NCBI GenBank assembly: GCA_902623215.1
Contig: CACNSS010000002.1
Location: 62,001 to 126,000 of the forward strand
Source: an uncultured Pelagibacteraceae bacterium
GTDB taxonomy: Bacteria > Pseudomonadota > Alphaproteobacteria > Pelagibacterales > Pelagibacteraceae
DNA: 64,000 nucleotides
Reading direction: 5' to 3'
Part shown: positions 54,634 to 63,220 of the stretch, one piece after another
Layout: each line of letters opens with the position of its first letter
Numbering within the stretch: the stretch's first letter is position 1
Notes under the pieces: generated by a model
Seen by the model: only the letters and a program-made list of their open reading frames with translations
Database searches by the model: none
Told to the model about the DNA's origin: nothing
Position numbers and translations under genes: made by a program

Positions 54634-55297
54634 GAGCTCTCTTCTTAAATTAAAAAAAATAAATCTTAAATACCAAACTGGTAAAGATAATATTAGCGTT
54701 TTGAAAGACATAAATTTGACCACAAAAAAAAAAGAGACTATTTCAATAGTAGGTGAAAGCGGTTCAGGAAAAACAAGTTTAATCATGTTAATTGGTGGTT
54801 TAGAGCGTCCAACTTCAGGCAAGATATACTTTCTAGACAAAGAAATTACAAAATTGAGTGAAGACGAAGTATCAAAAATCAGAAAAAAAAATATTGGTAT
54901 AATTTTTCAGTCTTTTTATCTAATCCCCAATTATACAGCCCTAGAAAATGTAACCTTAATTCTTGAATTGAATAAATTCAAAAATCCTGAGAAAGAAGCA
55001 AAATCTCTTTTAGATAGATTTGGACTAAAACATCGACTAAACAATCTACCCAGCCAGTTATCTGGAGGAGAACAACAACGTGTCGCTATCGCTAGAGCTA
55101 TTGCTATGAAGCCAGAGCTAATTCTAGCTGATGAACCTACAGGAAATTTAGATACAGAAAATTCCGAAATGATTTCTAAAATTTTATTTAGGTATGTCAA
55201 AGAGGAAAGTTCCTCGTTAATTATGGTAACACACGACCCAAAACTTGCCAACCGTGCAAGCAGAAAAATTAAAATTAAAGATGGAAAAATTAAATAA
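54632..55297 (+). CDS. ybbA: LolD/YbbA-type ABC transporter ATP-binding protein
   Basis: The 221-residue ATPase belongs to the MacB/LolD/YbbA group. Walker A is SIVGESGSGKTSLIMLIGGL, the Q-loop region IGIIFQSFYLIPNYTALENV, the signature QLSGGEQQRVAIARAIA and Walker B LILADEPTGNLDTE. The ATG at 54632 gives the standard start; the track's version is too long. It overlaps the permease gene by 17 bases. The grouping with tesA and a large permease matches YbbA-YbbP rather than LolCDE. The substrate is unknown. Confidence 0.94.
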   Translation: MSSLLKLKKINLKYQTGKDNISVLKDINLTTKKKETISIVGESGSGKTSLIMLIGGLERPTSGKIYFLDKEITKLSEDEVSKIRKKNIGIIFQSFYLIPNYTALENVTLILELNKFKNPEKEAKSLLDRFGLKHRLNNLPSQLSGGEQQRVAIARAIAMKPELILADEPTGNLDTENSEMISKILFRYVKEESSSLIMVTHDPKLANRASRKIKIKDGKIK

Positions 55298-57818
55298 ATT
55301 TTATCAATACAAGTTTATCTTAATATATGCTCTGAGAGATTTAAAAAGGAACTATAAAAAAATCTTAAGTATAATCATCACCCTGTTCATAAGTCTTTTT
55401 ATATTAAGTGCAATATTTACTATTGAGGATAGTTTGAAAAAAGAACTCAAAGAAAATGCCAAAGAGCTTTTAGGTGGAGACTTAGAAATTGATTATAATA
55501 GAAATCAGGGAAATATAGACTTATTAAATAAAGTTGAAGAGTTTACAATTATGTCAGAGATGGTTGAATTTAGTACAATGCTCTCAACAACAAATCGAAA
55601 GAAAAATAAATCTTTATTCACTAGAATAAAAACTGTTGATCAAAAATATCCTTTATATGGTGAGTTAACTTATGAACCTGCTGGTGCTTATGAAAGAATG
55701 CAAAATGAACCTTATACAATTTTAATTAATGAGAGTTTATCAAAAACCTTAAATATCAAGACAAATGAAATTGTAAAAATTCAAGATCAAGAATTTCTTG
55801 TTATTGGTAAGGTAAGATCTGTTCCAGATGTAAGTGGATTCGTGACTTTTGGAGATTGGGTTTTAACAGGTAAACAAACTTTGGATATCTTAAAACTTAA
55901 TGGAATAGGAAATTTTTTAAATTACGAATACAAAGTAAAATTTAATAATAATGATGACCCAGAAATAATCATAAAAAAAATTGAAAGTATTTTTAAAGAC
56001 GATCAAAAGGTAAAAATTAGATATCCAGAAAATGCAGCAAGTGGATTAAAAAGAGTAATTGGTAACTTTTCACAATTTTTATCCCTTGTCTCAATAAGTG
56101 CGATGCTAATTGCTGGTATTGGAATTGCTAATACTCTTCTGTCATTTATAAATCAAAATAATTTGTCTATAGCAGTAAGAAAGGCTTTAGGTTTCTATTC
56201 TGGTAATATTAAAAAACTTTATTATCTTCAATTAGTAATATTATTATTTATAATTACTATTTTGGCGTACCTCAGTAGTTTACTAATTGTGCCATTAGCA
56301 GACAAATATTTGTCAAGTAGCTTTGGACTTAAGATAAATTTATTTTTTTCTTTTTTTAATTTTTTTAAAATATTTTTAATAGGTTTGTTAGTTTTGATAA
56401 TTTTTTCGATTCCTACAATTAGTTCTATTGATCAAGTCAAAGCATCAAGTCTATTTAGAAATGTTTTCCAAAATTTACAATTTTATTATTCAAAGAAATT
56501 AATTTTTATGAGTATTTTCATGTTATCAATTTTGATTTTAATATTTACCTATAGATCAGAAAATCTTACTTATAGTCTTGGGTATTTTGGGGCATTTTTT
56601 ATTTGTTTGATTATATTTTTTCTACTCTCAAAATTAATCATATTTTTATTAAAAAAGTTTAGATTTAATTCGAGCACTACTTTAAAAGTATCTATTAAAA
56701 ATATTACACAATCAAAAAGTATCACACCTATAACAATTATGTCTTTAGGCCTAGGTGTCACATTACTTTTGACTTTGGCATTAGTTGGAACTAATTTTAA
56801 AAGAGAAATAGCAAAGTCAATTCCCGACATCGCTCCTGATTATTTTTTTGTGGGTATTCAAAATGGAGAGCGTGGAAAGTTTGAACAAATAATTTTATCA
56901 ATGGATTCTGATGCTAATGTTGAAATTGTGCCAATGGTTTCTTCAGGAATAGTAAGGATTAATGGTATAAATCCAAATACATATATTACACCTGAAAATG
57001 ATAGCTATTGGGTTATAGGTAGTGAACGGAGATCATCTTGGACAAAAGAAGTTCCTGACGATAATCTAATTATTGATGGTAAATGGTGGGATTTGTCTAA
57101 ACCAAACCAACTTCAGATATCATTAGACGCTAAGGTTGCAAAAGATTTTAATATTAAATTAGGGGATATATTTACGCTAAATATCTATGGTAGAGAAGTT
57201 GATGGTGAAATAGTCAACTTTAGACAAGTTGATTATAGAGATCTTAATATAAATTTTGCAATGCTATTTAATCCTGACTTTGCAAAAAATATTCCTCACG
57301 AATATTTAGCGACCACAAAGTTCTATAATTTAAATAAATTTGATGAAACAAAAATGCTCGAAATTTTCCCTAGTTTATCAATGATTAAAATTGCAGATTA
57401 TTTAAATAAAGTCACAAATGTTTTAAATAAAGTTTTCATAGCAGTTATTGTAATTTCAACAGTCACCATTGTTATTGGCTTAATAGTAATATCAAGTGCA
57501 ATTATGGTTCAAGGAAAAGTAAGAGAATATCAAAATTTAGTTTTTAAAATTTTAGGGTTTTCAAGAAAAGAGATTATCTTTTCTTCATTAATTGAATTTA
57601 TGATCATTTTTATATCAGTAATAATGATTGCAATTTTTTTTGCTGTAATTGGCTCCAAATTTATAATTGAAAATGTTTTTGAGTTATCTTGGAAGTTTAA
57701 TCTTGAAGTCTTAATTTACCTTGGACTATCTATTGGTTTTGTAACTTTAGTAATGATATTATTAACTAACATCAAATATTTAAATCCAAAGGTTTATCCA
57801 CTTATAAGAAATCAATAG
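55281..57818 (+). CDS. ybbP: FtsX/MacB-fold ABC permease (YbbP-like)
   Basis: The 845-residue permease has two FtsX-type halves. It begins with ALRDLKRNYKKILSIIITLFISLFILSAIFTIEDSLKKELKENAKELLGGDLEI, the YbbP-type start with a G-GD-(L/I) segment after TM1. A periplasmic domain is followed by helices at about residues 265-290, 320-350 and 360-385. A second set follows, and the C-terminal VREYQNLVFKILGFSRKEIIFSSLIEFM is the typical coupling segment. With YbbA it forms a probable extruder of lipid-like or toxic compounds, by analogy; nothing in the sequence identifies the substrate. Confidence 0.9.
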   Translation: MEKLNKFYQYKFILIYALRDLKRNYKKILSIIITLFISLFILSAIFTIEDSLKKELKENAKELLGGDLEIDYNRNQGNIDLLNKVEEFTIMSEMVEFSTMLSTTNRKKNKSLFTRIKTVDQKYPLYGELTYEPAGAYERMQNEPYTILINESLSKTLNIKTNEIVKIQDQEFLVIGKVRSVPDVSGFVTFGDWVLTGKQTLDILKLNGIGNFLNYEYKVKFNNNDDPEIIIKKIESIFKDDQKVKIRYPENAASGLKRVIGNFSQFLSLVSISAMLIAGIGIANTLLSFINQNNLSIAVRKALGFYSGNIKKLYYLQLVILLFIITILAYLSSLLIVPLADKYLSSSFGLKINLFFSFFNFFKIFLIGLLVLIIFSIPTISSIDQVKASSLFRNVFQNLQFYYSKKLIFMSIFMLSILILIFTYRSENLTYSLGYFGAFFICLIIFFLLSKLIIFLLKKFRFNSSTTLKVSIKNITQSKSITPITIMSLGLGVTLLLTLALVGTNFKREIAKSIPDIAPDYFFVGIQNGERGKFEQIILSMDSDANVEIVPMVSSGIVRINGINPNTYITPENDSYWVIGSERRSSWTKEVPDDNLIIDGKWWDLSKPNQLQISLDAKVAKDFNIKLGDIFTLNIYGREVDGEIVNFRQVDYRDLNINFAMLFNPDFAKNIPHEYLATTKFYNLNKFDETKMLEIFPSLSMIKIADYLNKVTNVLNKVFIAVIVISTVTIVIGLIVISSAIMVQGKVREYQNLVFKILGFSRKEIIFSSLIEFMIIFISVIMIAIFFAVIGSKFIIENVFELSWKFNLEVLIYLGLSIGFVTLVMILLTNIKYLNPKVYPLIRNQ

Positions 57819-57842
57819 TCATTTAAAACTATTGAATTTTTT
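57813..57842 (+). terminator. Weak intrinsic terminator between convergent genes
   Basis: CAATAGT and ACTATTG (57813-57819 and 57828-57834) form a 7-bp stem with an 8-base loop, followed by AATTTTTT on the + strand. It spans the stop codons of both the permease and the convergent sugar dehydrogenase. The AT-rich stem makes it weaker than the porin hairpin. Confidence 0.5.
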
Positions 57843-58896
57843 GCATTAGCCACAAACTATCTCCTGCTAAAAAATAAATTTTACCATTTTCTGGATGTAC
57901 TTGTATATCTCTTAATCTTCCAATTTTTTTTTGAAAAATAATATCTTCTTTTACATTTGATAAATCTTTAAATATCAGTTTTCTTAGAGATTGATCTTTC
58001 AATGATGTTATAAGTGCATGACCATTCCATTCACTAAATTCCTTACCTTTGTAAATTGTGATGGCACTTGTGGCAATTGAGGGTATCCAATAATGAATTG
58101 CTTTTGTGAAGCCTGGCTTCCATTTAGGTCCAATTGGAATACCAGAGTAATTTGTCCCTCCCCATCCTAAAATTTTCCAACCATAATTTTCACCTTCTTT
58201 AGCCTCACCAAACCAATCTCCACCCTTTGCTCCGTGATTACTCATATAAATTTTTCCGTCAAATGGAGATAAAGTTAAACCTTGTGGATTTCTAATACCG
58301 ATTTGATATATTTCTGGAAGCCAGTTGGATTTCCCTTTAAATCTAGGATTGTCTCGTGGAATACTGCCATCTAGATTTATTCTGATAATACTTCCTGGAT
58401 GTTTTGTTGGATCTTGCGCAATCATACCCTCACCTCTTTCACCAGCAGATGCAAAAAGATAGTCATCTTTAATCGCTAATCTTGATCCAAAATGATAACC
58501 AGAATTAATAGGAGGATTTGCTTGGAAAATATTTTCAAATTTTAATTCTTTTTCGGCAAATTTTGTTTTTGCAATTGAGGTGCTGGTTTTACCATTACCT
58601 CTATTTTCTGTGTAAGATACATAAATAAAATTATCTTTAAAAAGAATATCTAGTATTCCACCTTGACCATGTTCTAAAAAGTTAAGATTGTGCTTTATTT
58701 CAGAAATTTGTTTTGAAATAATGTTTACAACTTTTATTTTTCCACTTTTTTCAGTTATAATTAGCTCTTCATTATTAATAAATGATGAGCCCCAAGGACC
58801 GTTTAAATCCACAATTTTTTCTAAATTAAAATTTTTTGCAACTGAGAGGTTTGTTAAGAGTAAGAATAAAGATACTGAGAAAATAAACTTTTTCAC
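57829..58896 (-). CDS. PQQ-dependent sugar (glucose/sorbosone-type) dehydrogenase
   Basis: About 355 residues of the six-bladed beta-propeller family of soluble aldose sugar dehydrogenases (YliI/GDH-B-like). Recognisable segments are GYHFGSRLAIKDDYLFASAGERG with the catalytic-type histidine and SIIRINLDGSIPRDNP. Others are QIGIRNPQGLTLSPFDGKIYMSNHGAKGGD and ENYGWKILGWG. I prefer a GTG start at 58896, giving the signal peptide VKKFIFSVSLFLLLTNLSVA one base after the SDR stop. The longer ATG versions add acidic residues in front of the signal. It would oxidise sugars in the periplasm, feeding electrons to respiration, if PQQ is available. Confidence 0.85.
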   Translation of the reverse strand: MKKFIFSVSLFLLLTNLSVAKNFNLEKIVDLNGPWGSSFINNEELIITEKSGKIKVVNIISKQISEIKHNLNFLEHGQGGILDILFKDNFIYVSYTENRGNGKTSTSIAKTKFAEKELKFENIFQANPPINSGYHFGSRLAIKDDYLFASAGERGEGMIAQDPTKHPGSIIRINLDGSIPRDNPRFKGKSNWLPEIYQIGIRNPQGLTLSPFDGKIYMSNHGAKGGDWFGEAKEGENYGWKILGWGGTNYSGIPIGPKWKPGFTKAIHYWIPSIATSAITIYKGKEFSEWNGHALITSLKDQSLRKLIFKDLSNVKEDIIFQKKIGRLRDIQVHPENGKIYFLAGDSLWLMQKIQ

Positions 58897-58897
58897 T

Positions 58898-59608
58898 TTA
58901 CGAGAGCTTTGATCTTCCACCATCAACTGCTATAATTTGACCTGTCACCCATGAGCTATCATCTGTAATAAGAAATTTGGCTAAAGAGGCTGAGTCTTTT
59001 CCCTCACCCAATCTCTTTAATGGATGAGCTTTTGCAATTCCATCTGCTAAGGCCTTATTTTTTAACATTGGTTCAGCGATTTTAGAATTGGTTAAACTTG
59101 GTGCAATACAGTTTACTCTTATGTTTGGTGCAAATTCTGCAGCCAAAGAAACTGTTAAACCCTCAACGGCAGCTTTTGTAGATGCAATTATTGCATGATT
59201 TGTAAAACCTCTTTGAGCAGCAACTGTAGAAAATAAAACGACCGAACCTTTATTTTTTTTCAAAATATCCTGATATCCCTTTATAACCTCGACTGCAGAG
59301 TATAAATTTAATTTCATACACTTATTAAAATCTTGCTCATTCACGACTCTTAAAGGTTTCAGATCAATTGAACCCACACAATAAGCAATACCTTTTACAT
59401 CAGAAATATCACTTTTAACCTTATCCACAAATCCATCTTGCAAAACATCAGCTATTGTAAATGTACAACCTAATTTTTCAGAAATATTTTTAGTTTCATT
59501 TTCATTTCTACCAACTAAATGAACCGAATTCCCTGAATTTACTAATTGTTCAGCCAAACTAGAACCGATGGATCCTGTCGCACCAAAAATAAGATATTTT
59601 TCTGACAT
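58898..59608 (-). CDS. SDR-family protein lacking the catalytic tyrosine
   Basis: The 236-residue Rossmann-fold protein belongs to the short-chain dehydrogenase family. The NAD(P)-binding motif YLIFGATGSIGSSLAEQLV and the C-terminal SWVTGQIIAVDGGRSKLS are normal. The active-site serine is present (VVLFSTVAAQRG). In the Y-x-x-x-K motif the tyrosine is replaced: NHAIIASTKAAVEGL has Ile where Tyr should be. Classical dehydrogenase chemistry is therefore doubtful. It is transcribed divergently from the photolyase-related gene across 27 bases. Confidence 0.88.
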   Translation of the reverse strand: MSEKYLIFGATGSIGSSLAEQLVNSGNSVHLVGRNENETKNISEKLGCTFTIADVLQDGFVDKVKSDISDVKGIAYCVGSIDLKPLRVVNEQDFNKCMKLNLYSAVEVIKGYQDILKKNKGSVVLFSTVAAQRGFTNHAIIASTKAAVEGLTVSLAAEFAPNIRVNCIAPSLTNSKIAEPMLKNKALADGIAKAHPLKRLGEGKDSASLAKFLITDDSSWVTGQIIAVDGGRSKLS

Positions 59609-59635
59609 AAAAATTTTTATTAGTTATATTTAAAT

Positions 59636-61126
59636 ATGAAGTTATTTTTTATACTTGGCAATCAATTATTTCCACCAAAATACTTGGACCGCTTCAAAAA
59701 AGACCACCTATTTTTTATGGCAGAAGATTACCAATTATGCACTTATGAAAAACATCATAAAAATAAAATCCTTCTTTTCTTATCATCAATGCGTTCACAT
59801 GCGGAGTCTCTTAAAAAGGATAAGTTCAAATTAGAATATTTGAGAATTGAAGATAAAGAATTTAAAGATGACTATTTAAAAAAATTAAAGAAATTAATTG
59901 ATTCAAAAAAAATAAAAGAAATTTCGAGTTTTGAAATTGAGGATAAATTTTTTGAGAAAAAAATTGTTCAATTCACAAAAAAAGAAAAAATTAAATGGAA
60001 TATTGTGCAAACTCCTATGTTTTTAAATTCGAGAGATGAATTTAAACAATATTTATCAAAATCAAAAAAACCTTTTATGGCAACTTTTTATAAAGAAGTT
60101 AGAAAAAAATCCGGCATATTAATGGGTTCAGATGGGAATCCCATAGGAGGTAAATGGAGTTTTGATGAAGATAATAGAAATAAGTTACCAAAAAATATCT
60201 CTATTCCAAAATTCACAAAAATTAATGAGACTAACCATACTAAAAAATTAAAACCTATTATTGAAAAACTATTCAAAGATCATCCAGGAACAACCAAAAA
60301 CTTTTGGCTTGCTACAGAATTTAATGATGTGGTCAAATTATTAAATTTTTTTATTAAAGAGAAATCTAATTTATTTGGTGATTATGAGGACGCTGTTGAT
60401 CAAAAAGATAATATTTTATTTCACAGTGCTTTAAGTCCTTACATTAACCTAGGATTAATAACGCCTGAATTTATTATAAAAAAAGTTTTAGATTTCCATA
60501 AGAGTAAAAAAATCAAATTAAATTCTTTAGAAGGTTATGTGCGTCAGGTCATAGGATGGAGAGAATTTATGAGAGGAATTTATCAAAGTTATTCAAACGA
60601 AATGGAAACTAGAAATTTTTTCAAACAAAATCGTAAAATGAAAAAATCATGGTATGAAGGTACGACTGGTTTACCGCCACTAGATTATGCAATCAAAAAT
60701 GCTTTAAATCATGGATGGTCTCATCACATTGAAAGATTGATGATTTTATCTAACATCATGAATCTTTGTGAAATAAAACCTACCATTGTTTATAAATGGT
60801 TTATGGAAATGTTTGTAGACTCCTCAGATTGGGTAATGGTGCCTAATGTTTATGGTATGGGATTATTTAGTGACGGAGGAATATTTGCTACAAAACCATA
60901 TATATGTGGCTCGAGTTACTTTATGAAAATGATGGATTTTAAAAAAGGCGATTGGTGCAACATAATGGATGGGTTGTATTGGAGATTCATTGATAGAAAT
61001 AGAAAATTTTTTTTGAAAAATCCAAGATTATCTATGATGGTTAGAATTTTTGATAAAATGAAAAGTGATAGAAAAAAATTAATTCTTCCTGCTGCAGAAA
61101 AATTTATCAAACAAAATACACTTTAG
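59636..61126 (+). CDS. Photolyase-related protein (PhrB/DPRP family)
   Basis: The 496-residue protein is a deoxyribodipyrimidine-photolyase-related protein of the prokaryotic PhrB type, which repairs (6-4) photoproducts with light. The start LFFILGNQLFPPKYLDRF and HHKNKILLFLSSMRSHAESLK matches the antenna domain. The FAD domain contains FHSALSPYINLGLITPEF, VRQVIGWREFMRGIYQ, LPPLDYAIKNALNHGWSHHIERLMILSNIMNLC and WVMVPNVYGMGLFSDGG. Family members usually bind a 4Fe-4S cluster through four cysteines. I see only C378, C424 and C441 in that region and not the CxxC pair. The gene is coupled to a DUF2256 gene. Confidence 0.93.
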   Translation: MKLFFILGNQLFPPKYLDRFKKDHLFFMAEDYQLCTYEKHHKNKILLFLSSMRSHAESLKKDKFKLEYLRIEDKEFKDDYLKKLKKLIDSKKIKEISSFEIEDKFFEKKIVQFTKKEKIKWNIVQTPMFLNSRDEFKQYLSKSKKPFMATFYKEVRKKSGILMGSDGNPIGGKWSFDEDNRNKLPKNISIPKFTKINETNHTKKLKPIIEKLFKDHPGTTKNFWLATEFNDVVKLLNFFIKEKSNLFGDYEDAVDQKDNILFHSALSPYINLGLITPEFIIKKVLDFHKSKKIKLNSLEGYVRQVIGWREFMRGIYQSYSNEMETRNFFKQNRKMKKSWYEGTTGLPPLDYAIKNALNHGWSHHIERLMILSNIMNLCEIKPTIVYKWFMEMFVDSSDWVMVPNVYGMGLFSDGGIFATKPYICGSSYFMKMMDFKKGDWCNIMDGLYWRFIDRNRKFFLKNPRLSMMVRIFDKMKSDRKKLILPAAEKFIKQNTL

Positions 61127-61257
61127 TGAAAAAAGAAAATCTTCCATCTAAAATCTGCATTGTTTGTAAAAAACCTTTTATTTGGCGAAGAAAATGGAAG
61201 CTAAACTGGGAAAGAGTTAAGTATTGTTCAAAAAGATGTTCTGGTAAAAAAATATGA
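61126..61257 (+). CDS. DUF2256 zinc-ribbon-like peptide
   Basis: This 43-codon gene is missing from the ORF track. It begins at a GTG that overlaps the photolyase TAG stop by one base and ends in TGA, overlapping the next ATG by four bases (ATGA). The peptide ICIVCKKPFIWRRKWKLNW, followed by RVKYCSKRCSGKK, is a clear DUF2256 match. It has a CxxC...CxxxC pattern that probably binds zinc. The family often accompanies photolyase-related genes. The function is unknown, but perfect conservation of the motif and the coupling leave little doubt that it is expressed. Confidence 0.92.
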   Translation: MKKENLPSKICIVCKKPFIWRRKWKLNWERVKYCSKRCSGKKI

Positions 61258-61781
61258 ACTTGGAAAAATACAAATGGAAAAGTAGAATTTTACTTGTTTC
61301 TACACCAAATTATAAGGATAAAATTTATCTAGATGTCAAAAAAATATATCAAGCTAAAATAAAAGATTTTCATAAAAGATATGTAAAATTAATTTGCAAA
61401 ATTAATATAAAGGAAAAATCATCGATAAATCTAATTGGTTTTGATGGCAAATCTAAAAAGAAGATGAATAACGTTAATCATAAAACAATTTTTAAAGTTA
61501 TAGACAAAATGCCTTTAAGTAAAAAATTTAAACCTATAAATTTATCGCTATATTCAGATTATAATCCTAAAACTACTACTCATGGGTTAGGATTTAAAAA
61601 CAAGGAAAAGGCTCTTTACACAATTAGAACTATTAAAAATCGTTCAATTAAGTATCAGGTAAATGTTATCGCAACCATGCTGGGTAGAGCAAAGAACCAT
61701 CCTAACAAAACTAGGGATATGGATGATGCTATAAAAATATTTGGTGATTGGATGAAAAAGTATAAAAGTAAAAAAAAATGA
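61254..61781 (+). CDS. DUF4174-like protein with a C-terminal helical domain
   Basis: The 175-residue protein has an N-terminal ~90-residue part resembling DUF4174 (EKYKWKSRILLVSTPNYKD, SINLIGFDGKSKK, VIDKMPLSKKFK). The last ~65 residues (TTHGLGFKNKEKALYTIRTIKN, VIATMLGRAKNHPNKTRDMDDAIKIFGDWM) form a separate helical module I cannot name with certainty. DUF4174 proteins are usually exported, but here I see no signal peptide. It is coupled by four-base overlaps to DUF2256 and to the CRTAC1-like gene, so it belongs to the photolyase operon. The function is unknown. Confidence 0.65.
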   Translation: MNLEKYKWKSRILLVSTPNYKDKIYLDVKKIYQAKIKDFHKRYVKLICKINIKEKSSINLIGFDGKSKKKMNNVNHKTIFKVIDKMPLSKKFKPINLSLYSDYNPKTTTHGLGFKNKEKALYTIRTIKNRSIKYQVNVIATMLGRAKNHPNKTRDMDDAIKIFGDWMKKYKSKKK

Positions 61782-63220
61782 AAATTAAAATTATTAATTA
61801 TTTAAATAAAATGGTAGTTTTGTTTTTTCTATTAATTCCAAATAATCTGAATGCTGATTTTTTTGAGGATATAACAAGTCAAATTGATGAGAATCCTAAA
61901 AGACTTAGTTATGGAGTTTCCGTCACTGATGTAAATCAAGATGGAAATTTTGATTTTATAGTTACTGGATTTGGTTATCTGAATTTAGCTTTATCATACG
62001 AGAATGGAAAACTGATTAATATTGTAGATCAAAAAAAATTTTCGGATGAATTTAGAAGAACAATTGGTGTCGCTGCATGTGATGTGGATAAAGATGGATA
62101 TGAGGAAATATATTTTCTCAACACTGATACGTATAGTGGAACAAAAAAATATTCAGATAGACTGATAGATTTAGAGAAGGGTAATTTTATTGATTTATTT
62201 GAAATTGAGAAAAATCAAAAAGATCTTAATTTAACTGCTGGAAGGTCAGTTGTTTGTGTTGATAGAAAAGGAGATGGCAATTATGGTGTATATGTTGCTA
62301 ACTACGGAGGACCCACAAGATACTACGAATATAATGATGACATAATAGTCGATAAATCTGTTCAATTGAACCTGGCGAAAGTTACAGGTGGACGTGCTGT
62401 CGTGGCTGGACACATCATTTCTGACAAAATTGATATATTTGCAGCCAATGAGAGAGGAGCAAATTTTTTATACAAAAATGAAGAGGGTAAATTTTTAGAT
62501 GTCGCATATGAATATAGAGTTCAAGATGTCCTTCAAAATGGAAGAGGTACAGCTTTGTCAGATATTTATTACCGAGGAAGACTTGATATTTTAAATGGAA
62601 ATTGGGGAGGATTTCACAGAGCATATGTGCTTAAAAATGATATTTTTGAGGATATAGCAATGCCACCTTTTGATGAGCCGTCAAGAATAAGAACTGTTAT
62701 TTCAGCTGATTTAGATAATGATGGTTACGACGAAATATTCTTGAATAATATTGGTGAACCCAACAAACTTTTTAGAATTTTAGAGAATGGTTTGGTAAAA
62801 CAAATACCTCTCGGCATTGGTTTAGAACCAGATGGATATGGAACTGGAGCAGCAGTTGCTGATATAGATAACGACGGCATATTAGAATTATTAGTTTCCC
62901 ACGGAGAAAGCAGAGATCAGCCATTGTCTTTGTATAAAGCAAAGGTGAATCCTCAACACAAATATTTAAGGATTAAACCGCTAAATAAATATGGGGCACC
63001 CGCAAGAGGAGCAACAGTAACATTGATTTCAAATTTAAGAAAACATTCAAAAACAATTGACTCTGGTTCAGGGTATCTATGCCAAATGGAACCAGTAGCT
63101 CATTATGGTATTAGAAAAAATGAAAAGAATATAAAAATAGAGGTTAGATGGACAAATGGAAAAACTAAAATAATCTCGGTAAAAAATCTAAACCAAACAA
63201 TTACTTTAAAACAAAAATAA
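61778..63220 (+). CDS. CRTAC1-like FG-GAP/ASPIC repeat protein
   Basis: The 480-residue secreted protein has a signal peptide (NKMVVLFFLLIPNNLNA before DFFEDIT). It contains several FG-GAP/VCBS calcium-binding blades: DVNQDGNFDFIVTG, DVDKDGYEEIYFLN, DLDNDGYDEIFLNN and DIDNDGILELLVSH. The C-terminal ~90 residues (GAPARGATVTLI, SGSGYLCQMEPVAHYGI, IEVRWTNGKTKII) are the ASPIC/UnbV domain. This is the CRTAC1 layout of an integrin-like beta-propeller at the cell surface or in the periplasm. Ligand and role are unknown. Its coupling to the upstream DUF4174-like gene links it to the photolyase unit. Confidence 0.9.
   Translation: MKIKIINYLNKMVVLFFLLIPNNLNADFFEDITSQIDENPKRLSYGVSVTDVNQDGNFDFIVTGFGYLNLALSYENGKLINIVDQKKFSDEFRRTIGVAACDVDKDGYEEIYFLNTDTYSGTKKYSDRLIDLEKGNFIDLFEIEKNQKDLNLTAGRSVVCVDRKGDGNYGVYVANYGGPTRYYEYNDDIIVDKSVQLNLAKVTGGRAVVAGHIISDKIDIFAANERGANFLYKNEEGKFLDVAYEYRVQDVLQNGRGTALSDIYYRGRLDILNGNWGGFHRAYVLKNDIFEDIAMPPFDEPSRIRTVISADLDNDGYDEIFLNNIGEPNKLFRILENGLVKQIPLGIGLEPDGYGTGAAVADIDNDGILELLVSHGESRDQPLSLYKAKVNPQHKYLRIKPLNKYGAPARGATVTLISNLRKHSKTIDSGSGYLCQMEPVAHYGIRKNEKNIKIEVRWTNGKTKIISVKNLNQTITLKQK

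Noticed and set aside
54634-54840. 69-residue N-terminal extension of the TesA-like ORF
   Set aside because: It lies entirely within the divergent ABC ATPase gene and precedes a clear signal peptide starting at 54633.
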